A DNA stretch of 64,000 nucleotides. Origin: Calycina herbarum. Lineage: Eukaryota; Ascomycota; Leotiomycetes; Helotiales; Pezizellaceae. The stretch covers positions 1-64,000 of the forward strand of contig LLEY01000247.1 of the NCBI GenBank assembly GCA_001414485.1. Reading direction: 5' to 3'. Each line of letters opens with the position of its first letter. Position 1 is the first letter of the stretch. The notes beneath the pieces were generated by a model. It did not search any database, had not been told where the DNA came from, and saw nothing but the letters and a program-made list of their open reading frames with translations. Both the position numbers and the translations under genes were made by a program. Below, piece after piece: positions 35,523 through 43,859 of the stretch.

Positions 35523-36173
35523 ATGGTAGAGGTTACGCCTGAAACCAAAGAGATAATGTCAAAGGAGTAAGTTAATCTTTGTACAAATTGACATTTCTAG
35601 GAGAACAATTACTAAAAAACATCTAGCTTACCTCCTATCAAGACAGCCGGAGGCTCAAAGGAACAAACGAGCACTCAAATGCCGCTCTCTCATGTTGCTT
35701 CCGGTGGCTCGGAGCACAAGTCTCACCTCATTCCGACCAATTTAGGCCTTAATACAAATAATCTCAACAACGACAAGGACCATAGAGATTCTACAAAGGA
35801 GAACGACCATATAACTGAGGGCTATAGAGTAGACAAAATAGATGATAAGAGTGCCTAGATCATAGAAAATATGTCTTCCAACCGTAGCTTCTTAGAAGAG
35901 GTCCTTCATAAATGCGATTTGTCGCTTAGGATATTATTAAGCGCGGTTGACGCCCTCGAGAAAGGCAACACGAGCAGAGAGCATTTGAAAACGCTAAAAC
36001 TGATGCTAAGGTACTTGAGAGTAAATTTCAAGAGTCTCTGGGAAGAACACGAGAAGCATACGCATGAACTATTAGGCCACATAACCCGCAAGCGAAAAAG
36101 GAATAGCGATGACAAAAGTGAATGTATAACAGCATATTTGAAATGTGGAGACCGACCCGGTTGTTCCTGCTAA
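35523..36173 (+). pseudogene. Unrecognised two-exon gene with one in-frame TAG
   Basis: Exon 1 is 35523-35566, starting ATG GTA GAG. The intron is 35567-35626 (60 nt: GTAAGT donor, TTACTAAA branch-like site, CTAG acceptor). Exon 2 is 35627-36173. Joined, they give one frame of about 196 codons ending TGC TAA, interrupted once by TAG at 35856-35858 (context GCC TAG ATC). That fits CAG to TAG. The first half is polar, rich in Asn, Asp, Lys and Ser (disordered). The second half (own ATG at 35871, 100 codons) is helical with a basic KRKRN patch (near 36093) and a Cys-containing end (KCGDRPGCSC). Alternatively the real product is just the 100-residue ORF. Function unknown. Confidence 0.5.
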
Positions 36174-36300
36174 AAGTGATTCTCCTACAACGGATCAATA
36201 CACAGTAATGCGGAAGGTATATTCTACCGCGAGTCAACGTCAAGTGTATTATCATGAATTTCGGTGGTTCTGAAATTCGGTGATCCATTCACACCTAGGT

Positions 36301-36531
36301 TGTGAGAGGCCAGACCTCGAACAACTCAAAGGTGTGGTTTCGAATATTCAATTAAGAAGTGCGTGAAGACTACATACATACGAGCTCTTCCTCTATATAT
36401 AGAGAGAAGAAGGGCTTCTGGAATATTCTAAGAACTTGGTAGTGGAGTAATGGTCAGTGCTAAGCGGGGGCTTTGGTCAATGCTTAGCGAGGGCATGGCC
36501 CGAGCCTCTATCATGGGTTCTAACCCTCACA
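36301..36531 (+). repeat. Solo LTR, family S2 (231 bp), not RIP-mutated
   Basis: TGTGAGAGGCC...AACCCTCACA with 6-bp inverted ends (TGTGAG/CTCACA). Perfect 5-bp duplication TAGGT at 36296-36300 and 36532-36536. It carries a TATATATAG box near 36395-36403. Composition is normal, so it is young or escaped RIP. No related copy was noticed in this window. Confidence 0.9.
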
Positions 36532-36939
36532 TAGGTTGTGGTTTGCGTCCCACTAAGATCTGCGAGAGCTAATAGGAGTGTGTTTCCTGGCATTCCGAGC
36601 ACAGCTGATGCTCTGAGTGCTAGTATACTATTCGTAGGCTATAGAAACAACAATAAATAATATAAAACCCGAATTGCTCAATGTAGTATATACTAATCTG
36701 GAAAGAATAGTTCGATGATTTACTAACCATTATTAAACTTGTGATCAGTTTTAGTTCTAGTCTCAATATTGTTAGATATCTAAGGCGTAGGATCATGTAG
36801 GCTATATAGAATTGATTGTATTTTAAGAGAAGCTCCAGAGAACATTTCTAGAAAGAAGGGTACAAGAGTAGAATCCAGTATGTAAGGATTGCAAATGAGG
36901 GAATAAGCAGACCCGACGGTTTCATAAATGTGCTTTATT

Positions 36940-37616
36940 CTAGCAAGTTCCATTCGCATAACAGAAGTACCTACAGAAAGCAAATAGTAAGATAAATCCT
37001 TAAAAAATCAATACTAATAAGAGAAATAAGTAAACTTACCATTCAATATCAGCTACACTCGGATAAGATTTATCCGTTAACTAGTCCCACATTGCTAGCG
37101 ACATATCAACGTGGTTTTCTTCACATCCTATACAAGTATCCTACACTATAGCGATAAGTGACCTTCCCTCTCCAGCAACACCAAAAACGTTGTAGCCTAC
37201 ATTTTTTACGTATACTTTGCGGCCACAATTAGGACTCTTGTATTGGGAGTGCATGAAAGCCGTGTTGGAAATAGCGACAATAGGTGCATTGTCTGTGAGG
37301 GTGGTGTTGCAGGAGCTGGTGGCGCCGTCTTGGGTATAGATAGTTGCTTTGCCCGTGCGTCTGTAGGTGGATGTTAGCTTATTGATATGGGTTCTTAACA
37401 GAGGCGAATGTACGGATTGGTGCTCAAAGTGAGGCTGTTTAGGGTGCTGGTTTCTGTAGGGCCTGTTGCGATGGAGCTCATTGTTGTGGCGCTTGCCAGT
37501 GGATTCGTAACATCGTTCTCGACTACACAAGTATTGTAATCATCGGTCGAAGTGGGTGCTGTGAAAGCAGTGGAAGCCACGAAGGCGAGAGCGATAACCG
37601 AAAATTGAGAATACAT
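36940..37616 (-). pseudogene. Secreted double-psi beta-barrel (RlpA/expansin-like) protein, three exons, two premature TAGs
   Basis: Exons: 37616-37414, 37360-37040, 36970-36940. Introns are 53 nt (GTACAT donor, GCTAAC branch, CTACAG acceptor) and 69 nt (GTAAGT ... CTGTAG). Splicing joins three frames into 184 residues. A signal peptide (MYSQFSVIALAFVASTAFTAP) is followed by a Ser/Thr-rich linker with one Cys. The RlpA-like DPBB domain contains GKATIYTQDG, SSCNTTL, NAPIVAIS, SPNCGRKVYV and DTCIGC..NHVDMSLAMWD, and the end reads IEWYFCYANGTC. TAG codons stand at 37141-37143 (before DTC) and 37081-37083 (after MWD, where the family continues). Small secreted proteins of this fold act in the fungal wall or apoplast. 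The first intron's donor is weak. Read as a recent pseudogene unless TAG is read through. Confidence 0.75.
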
Positions 37617-37619
37617 ATT

Positions 37620-38784
37620 TGGAAAGGTTGTCTAAAGAATGGTGTAGTGAGTTCATCCAAACATGCAGGAGACTAGTCACCGGTTAAGATTAGCTCAGGA
37701 CGTAAGTTTTTAAATTCAATCTAGCTATTAGAATGCTAGAATTATTCCTACCCTGTACTTATTCTTAAATGCCTTGATTTTGATCACCCTCGACTGCCTT
37801 ACGTCGCTTCAGTCACCAACTTGACCACCTCGCTTAAGTTGGTCACTAACTTGACTTTTAAGGTTAATGGGCCTAGAAAATGACACAAGTGCCCGTAAGC
37901 AAGCACGTTAGTCTGTGTCGGAGGTGCCGGTGTGCGACGCAAAAATAGAGCGAAACAGCTGCGCCTTAACAAGTTCGACTATGTGCGCAAAGGCTGATGG
38001 CGAAGTTGAGTCTTCAAAGTCAGAGGCGCCTTTGACAGGATATGCTGAGCGTGGCAGGAGAAGGAGTTAAGGTAATGGTGTGTGGCGAGGAAGAATGAAA
38101 TAAATTGCGAGGTGGAATGCTATCGTACAACGAAAAATAGGGCGCATCAGTGGTCCTCAGCATAGGCGAAGCTGATTGGATAAAACAACTGAGTCATCGT
38201 CGTCGCTCAAGACACGACTTTGGAGAGGGTCTGGTCGCTTACTTACAATTCGAGAGATCGAGGCTATTTCGCAAATCGTCAGGACTTAAAAGACCATATG
38301 ATTCGCCCCAGCAATCCGACAACAACCGATCGTGCGTTTACTCTGTACAGCGTGGCCTTATAGATCTGTTATATATCCTCTCTCAGAGAGCCAACCTTAT
38401 CAATTATCGGAATTCTCCGCTCTAATAGATTATCCGGTATAGATTTCTTGACAATATCTAGGGTGAAGATACTGTCGCAGCGTTAGTTACTGTTAACAAT
38501 ATATTCCCAGTGAGCCATGCGCTCGGGCAGGAAATAATTCGTAGCCCTCCAAATATTTCCTCACCGCCTTTCCAAATTATTACTGCCGGGAAATAGTTCG
38601 TAGCCCGCTAGAATTATAGTTGAATTTGCGACATAAAAACCGGGGCTTAGAAGGGAATTAGATATTATTTCAAGTAGAAATATCTAGGAGATCTTATTTA
38701 AGGTCTCTAAAACAACAGGCTATATTTGGCGTGCTCCCACCTGCCTACGCGCCCTTGCGCTTGTATCTGTCATCTTTCGATCTT
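37620..38784. other. Intergenic DNA, no supported gene
   Basis: Normal composition. A 91-codon open frame at 38150-38425 (plus, GTG start) lacks a credible start, introns or motif and is not called. A repeated 18-mer with one change, GGAAATARTTCGTAGCCC, lies at 38530-38547 and 38589-38606. The first 200 bp likely carry the promoter of the DPBB gene on the minus strand. Confidence 0.4.
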
Positions 38785-38979
38785 TGTAACCGTGTGGAGT
38801 GAACCACTGCTTGCTGTGATGAATACGGAGTCAAACGGAAACTGCTATATAGAGCGAACAACTAAGTGAGGAAGGAAGAGAGTTCCAGAGGAACAGAAGC
38901 TTATATACAGGATGCCAGCAGCACGCACGTGCCGTGCTGCTACACGTGATCTGCCCCCAATTCCTCCAACTCCGTAACA
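38785..38979 (-). repeat. Solo LTR, family S3, copy 1 (195 bp)
   Basis: TGTAACCGTGTGG ... CAACTCCGTAACA, with perfect duplication ATCTT at 38780-38784 and 38980-38984. It is the reverse complement, with few changes, of 39358-39552. A palindromic CACGTGC/GCACGTG core and TATATAC box lie inside. Strand is given so that copy 2 is plus. Confidence 0.9.
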
Positions 38980-38984
38980 ATCTT

Positions 38985-39357
38985 TACGTCGCAATATCTC
39001 TAGATACACCACCACTTATCCACTGTATAGAAATTTTAACGGTTTCTAAAGAATAAGACTTGTAATAGCTACTAGAAACTTATTAAAAAAGTCAATTATT
39101 TCTCTGTACCTTCAATTGGGAACTCTTGTGCTCTATTGAAACTGGAAACGAGTCCTGAGCATAAACCTCTGCATAGGATCGCAGGCTGCAGTTGAAAGAC
39201 GTCGTTGGAATGCGAAATCAGCTACGAGATCACGCAAAAGAAGTCTAGGAAACATATAATTGGTATAGACGAATACGTCTTAGGTTCGTTAATGCTATCA
39301 TCACAACGCCTCCTCTTCCTTCTCAGAATAATCAGCCAGGATACTTTTGGTTCTTTC
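38985..39357. other. 373-bp spacer between inverted LTR copies
   Basis: Normal composition; no motif recognised. A frame from 39205 runs into the adjacent LTR and is judged spurious. Confidence 0.4.
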
Positions 39358-39552
39358 TGTCACGGAGTTGGAGGAATTGGGGGCAGATCACATGTAGCAG
39401 CACGGCACGTGCGTGCTGCTGGCATCCTGTATATAAGCTTCTGTTCCTCTGGAACTCTCTTCCTTCCTCACTTAGTTGTTCGCTCTATATAGCAGTTTCC
39501 GTTTGACTCCGTATTCATCATAGCAAGCAGTGGTTCACTCCACACGGTCACA
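39358..39552 (+). repeat. Solo LTR, family S3, copy 2 (195 bp)
   Basis: TGTCACGGAGTTGG ... CACACGGTCACA. Exactly as long as copy 1 and inverted to it. The flanking 5-mers CTTTC (39353-39357) and GATAT (39553-39557) differ, so no target duplication is present. It may mark a recombination or deletion breakpoint. Confidence 0.85.
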
Positions 39553-39991
39553 GATATACTGGTTTATCTGCTATATTGATCAGCCGTATGATCACTGGAA
39601 TGATCACTTGTTTTGTATCACTTGTTCAAAGGGCTTTAAAGCGTTACTATAGCGTGATACTCTTTTTTTTATAGCATTCACTCATTAGATATAGACGTAG
39701 CTAGTGTACCTCTTACAGAACAATCAATTCTCCATGACCTTTAGTAATCAGTACTTTCCTAACTCAGCAAATAAAAATAAAAAAGACTGTTTAAGTTTGT
39801 TGTTAAAAATCCGTTTGGCGCGTAGTGGCGGCTTCAACCGTTACAGCAGTCTCTATGGCCCCTTGCAATCAAGAGTTCCACCACCGTCTGGCACCCACGT
39901 TTCAGGGGCGATTCAATTCGATCTTGTCACACATAAACCAAGATATCACCTATCTTGCTATCGTTCCCCCTTCCCCCCTTCTTAAGCTACT
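39553..39991. other. Intergenic, 3' side of the minus-strand gene
   Basis: No supported gene. Overlapping open frames at 39704-39985 and 39825-40019 on the plus strand have no motif and run into the terminator side of the following gene. TGATCA words recur at 39577-39630. Confidence 0.35.
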
Positions 39992-40382
39992 TCAGAACGA
40001 GACATGTTCCATACAATAACCACACCAACCGCAATCCTTATCACAAACACTCCAATCCAGATCTTGCGTCAAGTCCATCACATTTCCGGTATTCAGATTG
40101 ATTCTAGCCATTCTGGAGTATCCTCCTGTGGCTCTTGCTGCGCCCTTCTTCTTTTTTGCTTTTGACGAAGACTCGCTCGATTTGACGAAAGGTGTAAGGT
40201 GAAGGTATGGATTTTCGCTTGAGGACCTTGGAGGGAGCGGCAAGAGAAGATTTGCCCCAGAGAAAGCGATAAACTATTATGTCTGTTAGCGATTGTTGCC
40301 AACGGAGGATAATTCGATAATTACTTACGCCAGCATCAGCATCACGATCTTGCATAGACAGTCTCCCCAAAAGCTCATCCAA
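39992..40382 (-). CDS. Intact two-exon 111-residue protein with Cys-rich C-terminus
   Basis: Exon 1 40382-40329 (MDELLGRLSMQDRDADAG), intron 40328-40274 (55 nt: GTAAGT donor, CGCTAACA branch, AATAG acceptor, phase 0), exon 2 40273-39992. The joined product has a Leu/Pro stretch (LLLPLPPRSSS), then HLTPFVKSS, a basic KAKKKKGAARATGGYSRMAR segment, a MDLTQDLDW motif and the Cys-rich tail CDKDCGWCGYCMEHV. The four Cys in CX3CX2CX2C could bind a metal. The lack of any premature stop, good splice sites and non-random composition support a real gene. I do not recognise a named family. This is the only fully intact gene found in the island. Confidence 0.7.
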
Positions 40383-40471
40383 GTTGTTTGGTGGTTGTAC
40401 TAGCTGGTGTTTTGCTCGTTGATGACTTGATGAATTGATAGGTCGGCAATAATTTTATCCCACAATTTCTT

Positions 40472-40734
40472 TTAATACAGGGAAGTCGCCGCAGAGGCCC
40501 AAGAAGCCACTTGAGCTCGGTCCAGGCCGTGGCTAATAAGACGGTCAAGGGCCATTTTTACCGACGACGCTCCTCCTCGCAGCAGCAGCCTCCTTCCCAT
40601 GCTAATTCCCCGCAATCCATCATACTCTACCAGGAATAATGAGTCGTTCAAAATGGGGAGATAGTGCTTTGGTTGCCCGCCGAGTATCGACCAGATAAAG
40701 TTGTTGCGGACTCGACAGGATACCTTGCGCACCC
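40472..40734 (-). other. Open frame of uncertain status upstream of the 111-aa gene
   Basis: An 86-codon minus-strand frame follows a TGA upstream, has no ATG at its head (internal ATGs occur), and ends TAA. It is Leu/Arg-rich with GGQPKHYLPILN and LFLVEYDGLRG. It could be an exon remnant or chance. No homology is recognised. It lies 90 bp upstream of the 40382 start, where a promoter or leader is also expected. Confidence 0.2.
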
Positions 40735-40795
40735 TAGGTCAGCCAGTCAGGATAACAAAAGGGAATACAGGGGTAAGATCGGCAGCTAGGCTCCA

Positions 40796-41155
40796 ATGGA
40801 CCTCCTCGCAAAGTCCCCTTCACAAACCCTCGATCCCACGTGTTTACTTGCACTCCTTCTGTCGACCGCTTTGATTCTAGCAAAGGAATCTACTGCTAGT
40901 TATATCGACTTACTTTACCCTGTGATTACAGAGGTTCTACTTTCGAAGGATGGCGTGCTCTTCGATGCTAGTACACTGCGGAAAGCTTACCGCGATTGTG
41001 CCACCAAGCTTGCCGACGGTTTAGTCCACCGAAAGAATCATCGTTTGACATATTTGATATGGATAACGAATCGTTCTTTAAATCGACAAGGGTGGCATAG
41101 TCTGAAAGATCTTCGAGGAAACTTTTACGAGGAAAGTTCTACGATTGTTTCGTGA
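40796..41155 (+). CDS. Hypothetical 119-codon ORF, possibly a gene fragment
   Basis: ATG at 40796, TGA at 41153-41155. The translation is well-behaved: an N-terminal Leu/Ala-rich helix (LLALLLSTALILA) that could be a membrane or hydrophobic helix, then a mixed helical region with LRKAYRDCATKLADGL and NHRLTYLIW. A second frame continues past the stop (reading KFYDCFVKEGYELCRARERS from about 41128), suggesting a one-base frameshift or an unnoticed intron. Function unknown. Divergent to the minus-strand gene at 40382. Confidence 0.35.
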   Translation: MDLLAKSPSQTLDPTCLLALLLSTALILAKESTASYIDLLYPVITEVLLSKDGVLFDASTLRKAYRDCATKLADGLVHRKNHRLTYLIWITNRSLNRQGWHSLKDLRGNFYEESSTIVS

Positions 41156-42297
41156 AGGAAGGATACGAGCTTTGCAGAGCTAGGGAAAGATCGAGGACTA
41201 AGTTTTTGGCAACTATGATGTTTGTAAGATATTTTTAGCTACAAGGCCAAAGACCTACCTATATTGGTAACCGCTGTAGAGACAGCTTGTACCCTATTCA
41301 AAGACACAACCAGGCCAAGTTCTTGTCACGGGAAGGATATCATTTCTCATATCCAAAATGATTTTTTGAAATTGGTAAATACTCGCCAATCCGTAGCCTT
41401 CTTTGGCAGCAGACAGGCCCGCGCCCGCGGGGCATCTGCCTCTAAGCTAATAAACAAATTAGATCGAGAGAAGCAAACTCCCCTGCGCCTTTCAGCCTTT
41501 CCCAATTCCTACTTTTTCCCGCTACTTGTTGGTTACCATCCTTTTGGGTCACGCTAGTGCTCGTCGAGTACAGGCGCGCCGCAACCCCCGTTCAGCCCCA
41601 CTTTTCCTTTTAGCATCGCTCAACAATGTTTCCTCTTCCCGCTCCTCGCTGTCCTACAAGTGGTTGATATATTGACGTAGCCTTCAGAAGCGGTCAGCTA
41701 TGTGACAGCACATATCACAGTGCCTACAGGATCAAAGAGAAGCGGTTGAACCATATAGTTGGGTTATACCTCCCTTTCCTTCCTTCCCAGCTCGTATGTT
41801 GGAAAGAAGGTATATCTAACCACGAATCACCGGCATCCCCATAATCAATATTACCAAGAATGGTTATATTTCCGTAAGTCCCAGCCTATAGTTCACTAGA
41901 AGAAAGAAGTTTGCTTTGCGAAATGAAGGTTTGCTAAGCCAACACATTAAAGCATACATCTATATATATGCTTCTTCCCTTTCAACTCCCTACCGTAAAT
42001 TCAACCTCTTGAACCACTACCTGTGACGGGTTAGACCCTCACGTGCTATCAATCACGTGGCTTACCCAGCGAGACACATCTTGTATTTAGACTCGAGCTC
42101 TCTCAAGTTCTCCTCTTCTCCTTATCTTAGAATCTTCGAAGAGACAGTTCTACGATTCCACAACCTACACCGTGGACTGTTCGCCCTTGCGCGTACCACA
42201 CTTCGTACGTGTCGTTGCACCACCAGTAAGATAGAACTTATATGTCCCATACATGATGATCGAAGAGTCGGACTGACTATATCACAGATCTTCTAAT
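41156..42297. other. Intergenic, likely promoter and leader of the 42298 gene
   Basis: Normal composition, pyrimidine-rich in parts (41470-41640). Open frames at 41264-41557 (TTG start) and 42057-42296 (GTG start) lack motifs and are not called. A near-palindrome with CACGTG words (CACGTGCTATCAATCACGTG) occurs at 42040-42059. TATATATAT lies near 41961-41969. Confidence 0.35.
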
Positions 42298-42669
42298 ATG
42301 TGCTTCTATGACCAATACCTGATGGCCTGTGGCGACTACAAATGGAGCTACTTCCGCCAACATTGTCTCAAGGAGCATCGGACTAGTGAGACCTGTGGAA
42401 TGAAACTGATCATGAATACTGTCTACAAGCCTAGGGAGTGTACAATCTGTACTAAGATCGAAATCAAAGAAAGGCGCATTTAGAAGGAGAAGGACCGAAT
42501 AAACCGATGGGCGGAAGATAAGAAAGACAGCCGGAAACGATACGCTTCAATAGAGCGTGCTCAGGATGAGATCAAGAAGCTATCTCATAAGATCAACAAG
42601 CTTGTATATCAGCGAAAGCAAAATAGACTAGAGCAAGGTGGTTTCTACTTAGGAGGAAATTGTAATTGA
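42298..42669 (+). pseudogene. Cys-rich plus coiled-coil hypothetical protein (MCFYDQY family), one in-frame TAG
   Basis: ATG at 42298; the frame runs to TGA at 42667-42669 (123 codons), interrupted only by TAG at 42481-42483. The N-terminal half has MCFYDQYLMACGDYKW, FRQHC, TCGMKL and ECTIC, a Cys/His pattern that may bind zinc. The C-terminal half (KEKDRINRW, then IERAQDEIKKLSHKINKL) is a predicted coiled coil. From memory, ascomycete hypothetical proteins with the same opening continue through this point with Gln, so CAG to TAG is the simplest explanation. Role unknown. Confidence 0.6.
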
Positions 42670-43299
42670 AGCAAAAACGGCGCGACTTAGTAGCGCAGGT
42701 GTTGAAAGAGAGTACAAATTACAAGGCATCTTTTAAGAAAACCTTTCACGTTCACGAACGTCTTCTTAGACATCTAAATCCTCTATCATCTAGATCGACG
42801 TTGCGTCGTCTAATATTCTGTTAGCTAAACTATCAAGGAAATCAGAAGTCTGGAACCAGAAGAATAGATGGGAAAGTGCAGGGTGGCTTGCCTAATAATA
42901 GTGTTTAAAGGCAATCAATTTGAAAGAAGTAAGGTTAAAGTACAAATGGAGAATGTAAACACGAAAAGTGAGGGATTGAGAATTGTCTCGGTGTAAGGGA
43001 ATAGGCAGGGAAGAAATAGTATTATACTATAAGGCGTTCTAATATTTGTATGCTCCTAATAAAACCAGAAATTGGCGGGGAAATAGTGAACAATACCCTG
43101 CCCTGGCCCTCTAATTCCTGTCTAAGTTATTTTCCGCTGATCCTTATTACTCTGTATACCTTATCGTTAAGGTTACTTTCCGCTTATACTAAGGAGAAGA
43201 CTCCTCTGATAGCAAAGACGTTCGTAGTTCTGTAAAGGTTTTTAATTTATAAAGAAAGAGTGAATATAGCTATTACCTACCTATCTACTCCTAGACTCC
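42670..43299. other. 3' flank and right border of the gene island
   Basis: No supported gene; a 61-codon ORF at 43050-43235 has no motif and is judged chance. RIP-like composition returns gradually from about 43240. Confidence 0.4.
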
Positions 43300-43453
43300 T
43301 ATAAAGGTTTTAAATCAGTGAATCTAAGGCTTAGCAAATAAGCTAGTGTCAGGTAAACCTCGGAAATTAGACTGCTATAGATAGTTAAGTAGCACTCCTG
43401 CTTTGAGAACTCTTCTCTCTTTATAGATAATCTAATTATATACTCTAATAGTA
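43300..43453. repeat. 154-bp direct repeat, copy 1
   Basis: TATAAAGGTTTTAAA...CTCTAATAGTA; copy 2 lies exactly 400 bp downstream with several C/T and G/A differences. The intervening 246 bp are unique. Not an LTR by ends (no TG...CA). Confidence 0.85.
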
Positions 43454-43699
43454 TACCGATATCTTATAAGTAGCTTAATATAACAGATATCACCGTATCT
43501 ATTAACATAGTTAAAGGGTATCTACTACGTATCTATTAAAGTTATAGTAGAACTATAGCGTATATACTTCAGAAGACTTAAAACTAAACAATAGTCTATT
43601 TTTATTATAATAGATATAGAGGAGAAGAGAGCTCTAGAGAGCTGTGATTTATATAAAGATTATTTAAGTTTATAGATAAGAGTTCGTTTAACGCGTAGT

Positions 43700-43853
43700 T
43701 ATAAAGGTTTTAAATTAGTAAATCTAAGGCTTAGCAAATAGGCTAGTGTCGGGTATACTTCGGAGGTTAGAGCACTGTAGATAGTTAAGTAGTACTCCTG
43801 CTTTAAGAACTCTTCTCTCTTTATAGATAATCTAATTATATACTCTAATAGTA
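43700..43853. repeat. 154-bp direct repeat, copy 2
   Basis: Second copy, directly next to the 3' end of the ankyrin-repeat pseudogene. The pair probably reflects a duplicated 3' flank of that gene. Confidence 0.85.
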
Positions 43854-43859
43854 GTAGCG

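Noticed and set aside
36028..36288. 86-codon minus-strand open frame
   Set aside because: Overlaps the better-supported two-exon plus-strand gene and has no motif.
36420..36530. tRNA-like T-arm (GGGTTCTAACCC)
   Set aside because: No acceptor or anticodon arm could be built, and the segment is the end of a solo LTR with target duplicates.
36780..36983. 67-codon minus-strand ORF
   Set aside because: Its first codons are the intron end and exon 3 of the DPBB gene in another frame; the remainder is 3' flank.
37141..37530. 129-codon minus-strand ORF as a separate gene
   Set aside because: Its N-terminal third is the wrong frame of exon 1 and the intron of the DPBB gene; the rest is exon 2 of that gene.
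37815..37860. Inverted repeat CCAACTT...AAGTTGG
   Set aside because: Only a 7-bp stem with mismatches beyond it; expected by chance at this length.
38150..38425. 91-codon plus-strand frame
   Set aside because: GTG start, no intron logic, no recognisable motif; retained only as a note in the intergenic entry.
39205..39492. 95-codon plus-strand frame
   Set aside because: Starts with TTG and more than a third lies inside a solo LTR.
42057..42296. 79-codon plus-strand frame before the MCFYDQY gene
   Set aside because: GTG start and position suggest untranslated leader; not in frame continuity with the gene.
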